A stretch of 64,000 nucleotides of DNA from Sphingomonas sp. NFR15 (lineage in GTDB: Bacteria > Pseudomonadota > Alphaproteobacteria > Sphingomonadales > Sphingomonadaceae): positions 1 to 64,000 of the forward strand of contig NZ_FMWX01000003.1 of assembly GCF_900103265.1 (NCBI RefSeq), written 5' to 3'. Of this stretch, positions 30,850 through 39,274 are shown one piece after another (the stretch's first letter is position 1; each line of letters opens with the position of its first letter). Under the pieces are notes generated by a model. It made no database searches. It worked only from the letters and a program-made list of their open reading frames with translations, and was not told where the DNA came from. The translations under genes and the position numbers were made by a program.

Positions 30850-31080
30850 ATGGAACCGCTCTTCTACGTCATGGCGATCCTGGGCTGCGGCGACGGCAGC
30901 GCGCAATGCGCGCAGACGCGGATCGAGACCGTGCAATATCGCTCGATCGAACAATGCCAGGCAGCGATGCCGGCGGTGCTGGCGCGCAACAGCGACCTCG
31001 ACTATCCGGTCGTCTCGGCGGCATGCCAGGCGAAGGGGGAGCGGCTCGCGCAGAACCACGGCACCCGCGCGCACGGCTGA
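30850..31080 (+). CDS. Small conserved-looking protein, unknown
   Basis: A 76-residue protein beginning MEPLFYVMAILGCGDGSAQC. The first 12 residues are hydrophobic, possibly a weak anchor or signal, and three or four Cys (in GCGDGSAQC, EQCQ and SAACQ) could form disulphides if exported. ATG 30850 is selected because GGAGG lies 6 bases upstream; the frame extends further without support. I do not recognise a family. It stands alone between the divergent ABC exporter and a repeat region. Confidence 0.55.
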   Translation: MEPLFYVMAILGCGDGSAQCAQTRIETVQYRSIEQCQAAMPAVLARNSDLDYPVVSAACQAKGERLAQNHGTRAHG

Positions 31081-31188
31081 TTGTTCCGGCGCGGCGCGAC
31101 GCTATAGCTCCGCTGGCGGTGCGGGCGCATCGCAAGCCGTATCCGGGTGAGGCTTTGCTGGGGTGACCGTGTGCGGGCATGCCCCGTT

Positions 31189-31259
31189 CCGTTCGTCCCG
31201 AGCGAAGTCGAGGGAGGCGTGCAGGCGCAATGTGCCTCGACTTCGCTCGGCACGAACGG
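31189..31259. repeat. Extragenic palindrome type A, copy 3
   Basis: Arms of 25 bases (starting ccgttcgtcccgagcgaagt) differ at one position only; this is the best-preserved copy. It is followed 28 bases later by a type B inverted repeat. Together they fill most of the 318-base gap 31081-31398, in which I see no gene. Confidence 0.8.
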
Positions 31260-31287
31260 TTGGGGCTGGGCTTTTCTCGCGTCTCTG

Positions 31288-31377
31288 CCGTCGCCCCGGC
31301 GCAGGCCGGGGCCGTTGCGTTTTGGGCAACCGGGTCGCCACATCATGCAGCGGCCCCGGCCTGCGCCGGGGCGACGG
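31288..31377. repeat. Extragenic inverted repeat type B, perfect copy
   Basis: Two 27-base arms (31288-31314 and 31351-31377) are exact reverse complements around a 36-base loop. The core is ccccggcgcaggccgggg. Perfect identity suggests recent arrival or gene conversion. As RNA it would form a very stable stem just downstream of the CorC-like gene on the other strand. Confidence 0.85.
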
Positions 31378-31398
31378 TTAGGGGCGGCTCACCTGCGC

Positions 31399-32712
31399 TT
31401 ACGCCCGACTCACCAGCAATTTGTCGATGCGGCGGCCGTCGAGATCGACGACTTCGAATTTCCAGCCCTGTTCAGTGAAATGCTCGCCCTCACCGGGCAG
31501 GTGGCGGAACTTGGCGAGCGCGAGGCCGGCGACGGTGGCGTAATCGCGGTCTTCGGGCAGGTCGATGCACAGCCGCTCGGCGAGCGCGTCGGCGGCCATG
31601 TGGCCGGCGACGAGCAGCGAGCCGTCGTCGCGCTCCACCACCGAGGGTTCGTCGTCGGGATCGGCATCGGAGGCGAATTCGCCCGCGATCGCGGCGAGCA
31701 GATCGGCGGGGGTGACGATGCCTTCGAAATGGCCATATTCGTCGTGGATCAGCGCCATCGGCACCTCGGCCTGGCGCAGCGCGTCGAGCGCGTCCATCGC
31801 GTCGATCTGATCGAGCACCACCGGCGCCGAACGCATCAGCGCGCGCAGATCGAGCGGTTCGCCGCGAAACAGCGCGACCGCCACGTCGCGCGCCTGCACC
31901 ACGCCGACGACCTTGTCGACCGAGCCTTCCGCCACCGGCAGCCGGCTGTGCGAGGCGACCATCAAGGCGGCGCGCACGCCGGCCTCGTCGCCACGATCAC
32001 TCAGCGTCGCGTCGATCCATTCGACATCGGTGCGCGGGGTCATCACCTCGCGCACCGGCCGGTCGGCCAGCCGCACCACGCCCGAGATGATCGAGCGTTC
32101 ATGCTCCTCGATCACGCCCGACTTGCTCGCCTCGGCGACGATGAGGTGGAGTTCCTCGGCGGTGACATGCTCCTCGGTCTTGCGATCGAGCCGCATCAGC
32201 CGGAACAGCAGCGCGCTCGACGAATCGAGCAGCCACACCACCGGCGCGGTCCCCCAGGCGAGCGCCAGCACCGGCCCCGCCGCCATCGCCGCGATCCGTT
32301 CGGGCGCGCGCAGCGCGATCTGCTTGGGGACGAGTTCGCCGATCACGAGCGAGGCATAGGTGGTGAGCCCGATCACCAGCGCGAAACCGAGCGATTCGGT
32401 GGTCTGCGGGGGCAGGCCGAGCCATTGCAGCCGCGCCGCGACCGGCTGGCCCAGGCTCGCGCCCGAATAGGCGCCGGCGAGGATGCCGATCAGCGTGATG
32501 CCGATCTGCGTGGTCGACAGGATCTTGCCGGGATCGGCGGCGAGCCTGAGCGCGGTCTCGGCGCCGCGCACCCTGGCGCGGGCCATCGCCTCCAGCCGGG
32601 CGCGCCGCGCCGAGACGATCGCGAGTTCGGACATCGCGAACAGGCCGTTCAGGACGATCAACGCGACGATGATCGCGACGTCGATCCACGGGAAGGGAGA
32701 GAGAGGGTGCAT
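31399..32712 (-). CDS. CNNM/CorC-like transporter (hemolysin family)
   Basis: A 437-residue membrane protein: DUF21/CNNM transmembrane domain at about 5-190 (IVALIVLNGLFAMSELAIVSARR, GITLIGILAGAYSGASLG, ALVIGLTTYASLVIGELVPK), a tandem CBS pair (REVMTPRTDVEWID; DQIDAMDALDALRQAEVPMALIHDEYGHFEGIVT), and a CorC/HlyC C-terminal domain. The family moves or controls Mg2+/Co2+; the old hemolysin label is not a function. ATG 32712 follows AAAGGGGGT; the upstream open frame is shadow. MgtE, another Mg2+ protein, is 4.4 kb away. Confidence 0.88.
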   Translation of the reverse strand: MHPLSPFPWIDVAIIVALIVLNGLFAMSELAIVSARRARLEAMARARVRGAETALRLAADPGKILSTTQIGITLIGILAGAYSGASLGQPVAARLQWLGLPPQTTESLGFALVIGLTTYASLVIGELVPKQIALRAPERIAAMAAGPVLALAWGTAPVVWLLDSSSALLFRLMRLDRKTEEHVTAEELHLIVAEASKSGVIEEHERSIISGVVRLADRPVREVMTPRTDVEWIDATLSDRGDEAGVRAALMVASHSRLPVAEGSVDKVVGVVQARDVAVALFRGEPLDLRALMRSAPVVLDQIDAMDALDALRQAEVPMALIHDEYGHFEGIVTPADLLAAIAGEFASDADPDDEPSVVERDDGSLLVAGHMAADALAERLCIDLPEDRDYATVAGLALAKFRHLPGEGEHFTEQGWKFEVVDLDGRRIDKLLVSRA

Positions 32713-32860
32713 GGCGCCATACCCCCTTTGACGCGAATCGCGTCGCTTCACAACCGCCGCGCGCACGATCAATTCGCTTGCGGAACAGACGCGGGAGCGG
32801 AATGGTTGGGCGGTACGGGCCGGTGGCGGGTGCCGCCGGGAAGGAAAGGGACCGATCATC

Positions 32861-33538
32861 ATGCGCCATGCCGCGCGCTTCACCACCGTCGCGGCGCTCG
32901 CCGCGCTGCTCGCCACCACCGGCTGCGTCACCGATCCCGAAACCGGGCGGCAGCATCTTTCGAACACCGCGATCGGCGGGATCGGCGGCGCGCTCGGCGG
33001 CTATCTGCTCGGCGATCTCGTCGGCGGGCGGCACGACCGCACCGCCAAGATCGCGGGCGCGGGGATCGGCGGGCTCGCCGGCGCGGCGATCGGATCGTAT
33101 ATGGACAAGCAGGAGCGCGACCTGCGCGAGCGCACCGCCGGCACCGAGGTCCGCGTGATCCGGCGGGGCGACGACCTGATCCTCAGCATCCCTTCGGGAA
33201 TCAACTTCGCCTATAACAGCGACACGGTCGCGCCGGCGTTCCAGCACACGCTCGACGATGTCGCGCGGGTGCTTGGGCAATATGACCGGACCTATATCGA
33301 CATCTACGGCCATACCGATGCGATCGGATCGGACGCGTACAACCAGGGACTGTCCGAACGGCGCGCGGTGGCGGTGGCGGATTACCTCGTCACGCACGGG
33401 GTGAACGGCGCGCGCATCGCGACGCGCGGCTTCGGCAAGACCCAGCCGATCGCCAACAACGAGACCGAGGAGGGTCGAGCGGCCAATCGGCGCGTGGAGA
33501 TCAAGATCGTCCCGATCCCGGAGAGCGATCTGCGCTGA
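32861..33538 (+). CDS. OmpA-family lipoprotein with glycine zipper (YiaD-like)
   Basis: A 225-residue outer-membrane lipoprotein. The signal ends in ATTGC (lipobox, Cys about residue 22). A glycine zipper follows (GGIGGALGGYLLGDLVGG ... GAGIGGLAGAAIGSYMD) and then a C-terminal OmpA peptidoglycan-binding domain with YIDIYGHTDAIGSDAYNQGLSERRA and NRRVEIKIVP, which tethers the outer membrane to the cell wall. ATG 32861; GGAAAGGGA upstream is somewhat distant. Its stop codon lies within a terminator palindrome shared with tadA. Confidence 0.9.
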   Translation: MRHAARFTTVAALAALLATTGCVTDPETGRQHLSNTAIGGIGGALGGYLLGDLVGGRHDRTAKIAGAGIGGLAGAAIGSYMDKQERDLRERTAGTEVRVIRRGDDLILSIPSGINFAYNSDTVAPAFQHTLDDVARVLGQYDRTYIDIYGHTDAIGSDAYNQGLSERRAVAVADYLVTHGVNGARIATRGFGKTQPIANNETEEGRAANRRVEIKIVPIPESDLR

Positions 33539-33562
33539 TCGTCCCCGCGCGCGGGGACGATC
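33537..33562. terminator. Perfect palindromic bidirectional terminator
   Basis: A 26-base perfect palindrome (13-base arms, gatcgtccccgcg) covers the 22-base gap between the convergent OmpA-like gene and tadA and touches both stop codons (TGA at 33536-33538 and, on the minus strand, 33563-33561). There is no T tract, so it may block or stabilise 3' ends in both directions. Confidence 0.6.
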
Positions 33563-34010
33563 AGCGGCGCCGCGCGAAGAAGTCGCGGAGCAGCGCCGCC
33601 GCCTCGCGCTCGGCGATGCCGGGGTAGATTTCCGGGCGGTGGTGGATCGTGGGATGCGTGAACAGGCGCGGGCCGTGCTCGACCGCGCCGCCCTTCGGAT
33701 CGCCCGCGCCATAATAGAGCCGGGCGATGCGCGCGTGGGCGATCGCGCCCGCGCACATCGCGCAGGGCTCCAACGTCACCCACAGGTCGCAGTCGCCGAG
33801 CCGGTCGTCGCCGATCGCTTGCGCGGCGGCGCGGATCGCGAGCATCTCGGCATGCGCGGTGGGATCGTGGCGGGTGCGGGGCGCGTTGGCGGAGGTGGCG
33901 ATGACCGTGCCGGCGCGCACGATCGCGGCGCCGACCGGCACCTCCCCGCGCGCGGCGGCGGCGGCGGCGGCATCGAGCGCGGCGCGCATCGGGGGCGGGA
34001 CCGGGAACAT
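33561..34010 (-). CDS. tadA: tRNA-specific adenosine deaminase
   Basis: A 149-residue zinc deaminase making inosine at position 34 of tRNA-Arg(ACG), an essential step. The active site HAEMLAIRAA with catalytic Glu and the zinc ligands PCAMC are visible. The frame is open from a TTG at 34046, but the family N-terminus (MRAALDAAAAAAARGEVPVGA) favours an ATG near 34010-34013; 34010 is used because a G-rich stretch lies 5-6 bases upstream. A 20th-residue Met is a less likely start. Confidence 0.92.
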   Translation of the reverse strand: MFPVPPPMRAALDAAAAAAARGEVPVGAAIVRAGTVIATSANAPRTRHDPTAHAEMLAIRAAAQAIGDDRLGDCDLWVTLEPCAMCAGAIAHARIARLYYGAGDPKGGAVEHGPRLFTHPTIHHRPEIYPGIAEREAAALLRDFFARRR

Positions 34011-34048
34011 CATCGCCCCATGCCCCGCCGGCCGCGCGCGCGACAAGG

Positions 34049-34333
34049 TTATTCGGCGGCGGCGTTGCTGGTGCCGTCACCCGGCTTGTTCATATGGATG
34101 GTCGGCACCGCGATCGTCTTCTGCGTGGTGCCGACGGTGGGCACATCGACCACCTTCTCCTTGGTGCCGACCGACAGCGTCGCGACATTGGCGCTGACCG
34201 CCGGGGCGGTGCCGCCATCGACATGGACGCTCGGCAGGCTGCCGGGGCGGGTCTGGAACGACAGCAGGCCGAGCGAGACCATCGCGACGACGATGACGGC
34301 GGCGATGCCGATCAGGGCTAACAGGAAACGCAT
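34049..34333 (-). CDS. Small single-span membrane protein, unknown
   Basis: A 94-residue protein with one N-terminal hydrophobic helix ([26 protein letters not shown]) that is an anchor or uncleaved signal, then a Thr/Val-rich periplasmic part with a repeated pattern ([24 protein letters not shown]) suggesting beta strands. I do not recognise a family. ATG 34333 follows GGGGAGAGTG. It is followed after 38 bases by tadA on the same strand, and is divergent from rpmB. Confidence 0.7.
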   Translation of the reverse strand: MRFLLALIGIAAVIVVAMVSLGLLSFQTRPGSLPSVHVDGGTAPAVSANVATLSVGTKEKVVDVPTVGTTQKTIAVPTIHMNKPGDGTSNAAAE

Positions 34334-34509
34334 CAACACTCTCCCCACGGAACGATCGAATCGATATCGTAACCAACGCGGGGCCTGGCGGATCGTTGCA
34401 TCGCCCCAGGAGCGGGCGGCGAGCGCGCGCTGAATCGGTTGACCTGCCCGGACAACCCCGTTATGCGCCTGCGCCTTCACGGGATCACCCCAGCTTTCAG
34501 GAATACATC

Positions 34510-34809
34510 ATGTCGCGGATTTGCGAACTGACCGGCAAGGGCCGGATGGTGGGGAACAATGTCTCCCACGCCAACAACAAGACCAAGCGCACCTTCCTGC
34601 CGAACCTGCAGAACGTCACCCTGATGTCCGAAGCGCTCGGCACCAGCGTCAAGCTGCGCGTCTCGACGCACGGCCTGCGCTCGGTCGAGCATGTCGGCGG
34701 GCTCGACAACTGGCTGGTCAAGACCAGCGAGGACAAGCTCTCGCTGCGCGCGCGTCGCCTCAAGCGCGATGTCGCCAAGAAGCTCTCCTCGGCGCAGGCC
34801 GCCGCCTGA
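34510..34809 (+). CDS. rpmB: 50S ribosomal protein L28
   Basis: A 99-residue ribosomal protein of the large subunit. It begins [34 protein letters not shown], diagnostic for L28, and includes [14 protein letters not shown]. No Cys pair zinc site (it is the C-minus form apart from Cys5). ATG 34510 follows CAGGA. It stands alone, with its stop 6 bases from the end of the convergent phytase-like gene. Confidence 0.97.
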   Translation: MSRICELTGKGRMVGNNVSHANNKTKRTFLPNLQNVTLMSEALGTSVKLRVSTHGLRSVEHVGGLDNWLVKTSEDKLSLRARRLKRDVAKKLSSAQAAA

Positions 34810-34815
34810 TCCGCT

Positions 34816-35832
34816 TCACGGCCGGGCGCTCCCTGGAGTGCCCGGCGCGTCGAGCCTGAACTTCAGCAGCAGACTGCGCTGAAGCACGGACTGGTTGTCA
34901 TCGGACACCAGCCATAGAATCGTGCGCCCGCCCTCGCGCGTCGCGGCGATCCCCTCGAAATTCTCATGGACCAGCGGCGGCGCCAGCGTCGCGATCTCGC
35001 GTCCGCGCACCACCGCGCCCGGGCGAATCGCGCCGCGGTCTATCACCACCAGCGTGTTGGTGAAGGTGAAGGGCAGCGTGAAGCGGCGGTTGAGTACGAT
35101 CAGCCGGCCATCGGGCAGCACCGTCATGTCGCTCGGATCGGAGCGCGCGGGCGGGATATAGCTGAAGCGGTAGCCGCGATTGGGCTCACGCACCGGATCG
35201 CCGGTGAAGCGAAACGCCGCGCGGCCCGTGCCACCCGGCCACGGCGCTTGCTCGCCGATCGCGATCGCGCCGCCGCCCCAGCCGGCGCGGGGCAGGAAGG
35301 TGAACGATTCGGCGCCTTCGTTGCCCGGCCATCCCGCCATCGCGCGCGGGGCCGCCGCGCCGAGCGCGCGGCGCAGGTCGGGCGTGTAGCGCCACAGCAT
35401 GTTGCTGTTCTCGAAGCCCGCGACGACGCTGCCGTCGCGGGGATCGACGCCCATCGATTCGCTGTCGCGGTCGACCTTGGCCCAGCCGGTGCCGGGGCCG
35501 GCGGGAAGATCGCCGAACGCGATCGCGCGCGGGCGCCAATCCGGGCCGAGCGTGAACTGCACGATATTGCCGCCGTCGCTGAGCAGCGTGACGCGGTGGC
35601 CGCGCGCGACGTGGAGCGCGGAGAAGCCGCCGAACGCCCGATCGGGGCTGGTGAGCCGCACGCCGCCGAGCCACACCAGCGCGCCGACCCTGCTCCGCGC
35701 CGGATGCGCCGCGTCGAGCGCGATCGGGGCGGCGCGGACGACCGCGCGCTTGCCCATCAGCGGCAGGCGCGGCTCGCCCATCCAGTCCGGGACGAAGAGC
35801 AGCATCAGCAGACAGGACAGGACCACGCGCAT
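34816..35832 (-). CDS. Esterase-like activity of phytase family protein
   Basis: A 338-residue exported protein: hydrophobic N-terminus (MRVVLSCLLMLLFVPDWMG) followed by a six-bladed-propeller-type domain of the phytase-like esterase family (GGFSALHV, VTLLSDGGNIVQF, NEGAESFTFLP, HENFEGIAA, LVSDDNQS). Substrate is unknown. The frame continues to a TTG at 35868; ATG 35832 is preferred for a compact signal sequence. The mature start, GEPRLPL, is typical for sphingomonad homologues in my memory. Confidence 0.8.
   Translation of the reverse strand: MRVVLSCLLMLLFVPDWMGEPRLPLMGKRAVVRAAPIALDAAHPARSRVGALVWLGGVRLTSPDRAFGGFSALHVARGHRVTLLSDGGNIVQFTLGPDWRPRAIAFGDLPAGPGTGWAKVDRDSESMGVDPRDGSVVAGFENSNMLWRYTPDLRRALGAAAPRAMAGWPGNEGAESFTFLPRAGWGGGAIAIGEQAPWPGGTGRAAFRFTGDPVREPNRGYRFSYIPPARSDPSDMTVLPDGRLIVLNRRFTLPFTFTNTLVVIDRGAIRPGAVVRGREIATLAPPLVHENFEGIAATREGGRTILWLVSDDNQSVLQRSLLLKFRLDAPGTPGSARP
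34822..34845. terminator. Hairpin after rpmB
   Basis: ccgggcgctcc and ggagtgcccgg pair with one G-T wobble, 13 bases after the rpmB stop. It lies inside the last codons of the convergent phytase-like gene, so it could serve both transcripts. No T tract follows. Confidence 0.45.
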
Positions 35833-36000
35833 CGCGCCAGCCGTGAGCGATGCCGCGACACGGCGCAACGCTTTCCAACGATGAACAAAGGATAACGGAC
35901 GCGTTCAGTCTCGGCTCAAAGCGACTCGGTCATACCGGCATGATCGAAGGACGCGGCGCATCGCCGCCGCCGTTTCGAGCCGGATTTCGGGAGAAGGACG

Positions 36001-36417
36001 ATGATGAAGAAAGTTTCGCTCGCCGCTGCCGCCCTCGCGATGACCGCCGGTGGCCTGGCGGCCGCGCCGGCCTCGGCCCAATATTACGGCGATGGCCGTT
36101 ACGACCGCGCCTATAACGATGCCTATCGTGACGGCTACAATCGTGGCCCGTCCTATTATTATCAGGATCGCGGCGGCTATTACGACGGCCGTGGGTACGA
36201 TCGCGGCTATGATCGCGGCTATTACAACCGCCGCTACCGGTCGAACCAGTGCAGCAGCGCGACCGGCACGATCCTCGGCGCGATCGCGGGCGGTCTGCTC
36301 GGCAACAGCATCGCGGGCCGTGGCGATCGCGGGGTCGGCACCGTTCTCGGCGCGGGCGCGGGCGCACTGGCGGGCCGCGCGATCGATCAGTCGGACAACC
36401 CACGCTACTGCCGCTGA
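36001..36417 (+). CDS. Exported glycine-zipper 2TM-domain protein, Tyr/Arg/Asp-rich
   Basis: A 138-residue envelope protein: signal peptide (MMKKVSLAAAALAMTAGGLAAAPASA), a low-complexity middle of Tyr, Asp, Arg and Gly with a GYDRGYDRGYYNRR repeat, and a C-terminal glycine zipper (TILGAIAGGLLGNSIAG ... TVLGAGAGALAGRAID) ending YCR. The C-terminal half is clearly homologous to the protein at 18044-18592. The role is probably envelope stability, unproven. The start is ATG 36001 or 36004 after GGAGAAGGA, a strong ribosome site. Confidence 0.82.
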   Translation: MMKKVSLAAAALAMTAGGLAAAPASAQYYGDGRYDRAYNDAYRDGYNRGPSYYYQDRGGYYDGRGYDRGYDRGYYNRRYRSNQCSSATGTILGAIAGGLLGNSIAGRGDRGVGTVLGAGAGALAGRAIDQSDNPRYCR

Positions 36418-36514
36418 CGGAGCGAGGCGCGGGTTTCCGCCGTCGCTACGCCCCCGGAACGATTTTCGCGCTCATGCGCTTAACAGGCTTCTTCCCGTGT
36501 GGCGTATCGGGACG

Positions 36515-36630
36515 GAGCGGAGGGCCGGCGCGGCGACGCGCCGGCCGTCTAGCCGCTCACGCGTTACCCCGTGTTGCGTTGGGGGTCGAAGGGACCGGCG
36601 CGTGTATTGGCGCCGGTCCCTTCTTGTATT
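36515..36630 (+). ncRNA. Candidate structured small RNA
   Basis: In the 294-base gap between two convergent genes there are three successive stems on the plus strand. First, GAGCGG (36515-36520) pairs CCGCTC (36553-36558), enclosing a perfect 10-base stem 36523-36546 capped by a GCGA tetraloop. Second, ACCCC 36566-36570 pairs GGGGT 36582-36586. Third, a 13-base stem 36589-36622 is followed by cttgtattt. TTAACA at 36480-36485 could be a -35, with a weak CGTATC 17 bases later. No known RNA family is recognised. It could instead be extended terminator structure for the glycine-zipper gene. Confidence 0.4.
36589..36622 (+). terminator. Intrinsic terminator
   Basis: AAGGGACCGGCGC and its exact inverse form a 13-base stem with an 8-base loop (gtgtattg), followed by cttgtattt on the plus strand. 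It ends either the proposed small RNA or the glycine-zipper mRNA 170 bases upstream. Confidence 0.65.
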
Positions 36631-36711
36631 TGGTGGGCGCGCAGCTCGTCCCATGCGGGACATGGCCGCGGCGCAGGTGCGTCGCCTTCGCCGGGCCGAG
36701 CGGGCGGCAGA

Positions 36712-37113
36712 TCAGATCAGCGCCAGCGCGCTCAGTTTGGCGCTCAGTGCCGCCGGCATCGCGTCCGCGTCGTGATCGCCGTCTCCGAAGTCGGCGGGCG
36801 CATCCTCGGCTTCGAGATAGCGCCAGCCCTGATGCGCGCGCTTGGGGCGCGGCTGGACGCGCACGAGCGGCCCGAGCAGGATCGCGACGCGGCCGCCCTC
36901 CGCCTCGCCGAAGCCGAGGATCGGCGAGCGCGCGACCAGCATGTGTTTCAAGATCCAGAACAAAGATCCCTCGCCGGCGATCTCCTCATGGCGCTTGGGC
37001 AGGTAGCGCGTGGTCAGGAACACCGGCCCCGCCTCGGCGCGCTCGCGCAGGCGCGCTTCGAGATGCGCGTAACTGGTCGCCCCGAACGCAACCTTGGTGA
37101 GATGCAATGCCAT
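36712..37113 (-). CDS. DUF1489 family protein
   Basis: A 133-residue soluble protein. Its start MALHLTKVAFGATSYAHLEARL and the line FLTTRYLPKRHEEIAGEGSLFWILKH fit the DUF1489 family, conserved in alphaproteobacteria and without known function. ATG 37113 is chosen, as the upstream open frame leads to a TTG. It starts 25 bases after the mgtE stop, so the two are likely cotranscribed. Confidence 0.85.
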   Translation of the reverse strand: MALHLTKVAFGATSYAHLEARLRERAEAGPVFLTTRYLPKRHEEIAGEGSLFWILKHMLVARSPILGFGEAEGGRVAILLGPLVRVQPRPKRAHQGWRYLEAEDAPADFGDGDHDADAMPAALSAKLSALALI

Positions 37114-37138
37114 CCCGGCCCATCTGGCCACGACCGGC

Positions 37139-38560
37139 CTAGCTGCCAAGACCCCACAAAGTCGCGAGCCCGAGAAACGAGAAAAACCCCATCACATCAG
37201 TCATCGTCGTGACGAACACCGCCGAGGACACGGCGGGATCGACATCGAGCCGGTCGAGCGTCACCGGCACCAGCACGCCCGCCAGCCCGGCGACGAGATT
37301 GTTGATGATCATCGCCAGCCCGATCACCACGGCGAGCGCGGGATTGCCGAAGATCAGCAACGTGCCCGCCCCGATCAGCAGCCCGAGCATCGCGCCGTTG
37401 GCGGCGGCGATGCGGAATTCGCGCAGGATCATGCGGATCGTGTTCGATTCGGTGAGCTGGTTGGTGGCGAGCGCGCGCACCACCACCGCCAACGTCTGCG
37501 TGCCGGCGTTGCCGCCCATGCCCGACACGATCGGCATCAGCACCGCGAGCAGCGCGAACCGGCCGATCTCGCCCTGGAACAGCCCAACCACGGAGGCGGC
37601 GAGGATCGCGGTGCCGAGATTGACCACCAGCCAGGTGATCCGCGTCCGCACCGTCAGCAGGATCGGCTCGTTGATGTCGCCTTCCCCCGCGCCCGACAGC
37701 CGCAGGATATCCTCGCCCGCTTCCTGCTGGATGATGTGGACGACGTCGTCGACCGTTATCATGCCGACCAGCCGGCCGCTGAGATCGACCACCGCCGCCG
37801 AGATCAGCGCATATTTCTGAAAGCGCAGCGCGACCTCTTCCTGGTCCATGTCGACCGGGATGAGCGTCTGCTCGCGCTGCATCACGTCGCTGATCGCGAT
37901 GTTGCGCGGCGTGCGCAGGATCCAGGAAAGCTTGCACGTGCCGACCGGCTTGTGGCCGGGATCGACGACGTAGATTTCCCAGAAGTCGGTGGTCAGTTCC
38001 TCGTGCCGCCGCAGGTAATCGAGCGTATCGCCGACGGTCCAATGTTCGGGCACCGCGATCAGCTCGCGCTGCATCAGGCGGCCGGCGGATTCTTCCGGGT
38101 AGCTCAGCGCCTCCTCGATCGCGGCGCGATCGTCGGGGTCGAGTGCGCGCAGCACCTCGCGCTGATCCTCGGCGTCCATGTCCTCGATGATCGCGACCGC
38201 GTCGTCGGTATCGAGTTCGGCGGCGATGTCGGCGATCTCGTGCGGCTCGAGCGCGTCGATCAGATCCTCGCGGACGTAATCGTTCATCTCGGCGAACACG
38301 TCGGCGTCGAGCAGATCGGTGATCGCCTTGGCGAGATCGGCGCGGTCTTCGTGCGGCGTCAGCTCGAACAGATCGGCGATGTCGGCGGGGTGGAGCGGCT
38401 CGACCAGCGCGCGCGCACCCTCGGCATCGCCTTCGTACACCGCGTCGAGCACGGCGCGGACGAATTCGGGCTTTAGCCGGTCGTCCTCGTCGAGCTGGGC
38501 GACCTCGCCGGTCTCGATCGCGGCCTCGTCCTCGGGCCGGGGCAGTTCGGTGTCGCTCAT
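37139..38560 (-). CDS. mgtE: Magnesium transporter MgtE
   Basis: A 473-residue Mg2+ channel. N-terminal superhelical MgtE_N domain (about 40-140: HPADIADLFELTPHEDRADLAKAI), a CBS pair (about 140-270; AVPEHWTVGDTLDYL, DVMQREQTLIPVDMDQEEVA), a connecting helix, and five C-terminal membrane helices with PIVSGMGGNAGTQTLAVVVRALA and GLAGVLVPVTLDRLDVDPAV, which form the pore with its conserved Asp. ATG 38560 follows GGGAGG. It is regulated post-translationally by Mg2+ binding to the CBS region in known homologues. Confidence 0.95.
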   Translation of the reverse strand: MSDTELPRPEDEAAIETGEVAQLDEDDRLKPEFVRAVLDAVYEGDAEGARALVEPLHPADIADLFELTPHEDRADLAKAITDLLDADVFAEMNDYVREDLIDALEPHEIADIAAELDTDDAVAIIEDMDAEDQREVLRALDPDDRAAIEEALSYPEESAGRLMQRELIAVPEHWTVGDTLDYLRRHEELTTDFWEIYVVDPGHKPVGTCKLSWILRTPRNIAISDVMQREQTLIPVDMDQEEVALRFQKYALISAAVVDLSGRLVGMITVDDVVHIIQQEAGEDILRLSGAGEGDINEPILLTVRTRITWLVVNLGTAILAASVVGLFQGEIGRFALLAVLMPIVSGMGGNAGTQTLAVVVRALATNQLTESNTIRMILREFRIAAANGAMLGLLIGAGTLLIFGNPALAVVIGLAMIINNLVAGLAGVLVPVTLDRLDVDPAVSSAVFVTTMTDVMGFFSFLGLATLWGLGS

Positions 38561-38698
38561 GGATTCGCCTCCCTGCCCGATTGGCGTCCGGATCAACGGC
38601 TCCTAACGCGGCGAGTCGCCAAAGCCAACGCCCGCGCGTTTGCATGACGCGATTGTCAGGGCTAGGGCCGGGCACCCGATCAAGACAAGGATTGCAGG

Positions 38699-39154
38699 AT
38701 GGCCGATACTCCCGAAACGCTGACGCTGACGCTCGAAACCGGCGACGTCACGATCAAGCTCCGCCCCGATCTCGCGCCCAAGCACGTCGCGCGCATCGCC
38801 GAACTGGCCAACGAAGGCTTTTACGATGGCGTGGTGTTCCACCGCGTGATCCCCGGCTTCATGGCGCAGGGCGGTGATCCCTCGGGCACCGGCATGCGCG
38901 GCTCGGACAAGCCGAACCTGCCCGCCGAATTCTCGAAGGAGCCGCATGTCCGCGGCGTCGCCTCGATGGCGCGCACCAACGATCCCAACAGCGCGAACAG
39001 CCAGTTCTTCATCTGCTTCGACGACGCGCGCTTCCTCGACGGCCAGTACACCGTCTGGGGCGAAGTGACCTCGGGCATGGAGCATGTCGACGCGCTCCCC
39101 AAGGGCGAGCCGCCCCGCGCGCCCGGCAAGATCGTCAAGGCACGCGCGGCCTAA
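38699..39154 (+). CDS. Peptidyl-prolyl cis-trans isomerase, cyclophilin type
   Basis: A 151-residue cytosolic cyclophilin. The fold marks are visible: FYDGVVFHRVIPGFMAQGGDP with the catalytic Arg, SMARTNDPNSANSQFFIC, and FLDGQYTVWGEV. No signal peptide. ATG 38699 has AGG close by and AAGG further upstream. It stands alone, divergent from mgtE. Confidence 0.94.
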   Translation: MADTPETLTLTLETGDVTIKLRPDLAPKHVARIAELANEGFYDGVVFHRVIPGFMAQGGDPSGTGMRGSDKPNLPAEFSKEPHVRGVASMARTNDPNSANSQFFICFDDARFLDGQYTVWGEVTSGMEHVDALPKGEPPRAPGKIVKARAA

Positions 39155-39162
39155 CCTCTACC

Positions 39163-39192
39163 GGCCCTCTTCCCGCCTGCGGGGAGAGGGCC
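39163..39192. terminator. Hairpin after cyclophilin gene
   Basis: ggccctcttcccgc and gcggggagagggcc form a 14-base stem with one wobble and a 2-4 base loop, 9 bases after the stop. It resembles one arm of the type C extragenic repeat at 3674-3771, so it can be a terminator, a repeat, or both. Confidence 0.55.
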
Positions 39193-39274
39193 ATGCCCCT
39201 CGTGACGGCGGCACCTCACTGTTCCCTCGTGCGCGAATATGGCACCATGCCGCGACGAAGCAGCGGGGTGTGTC

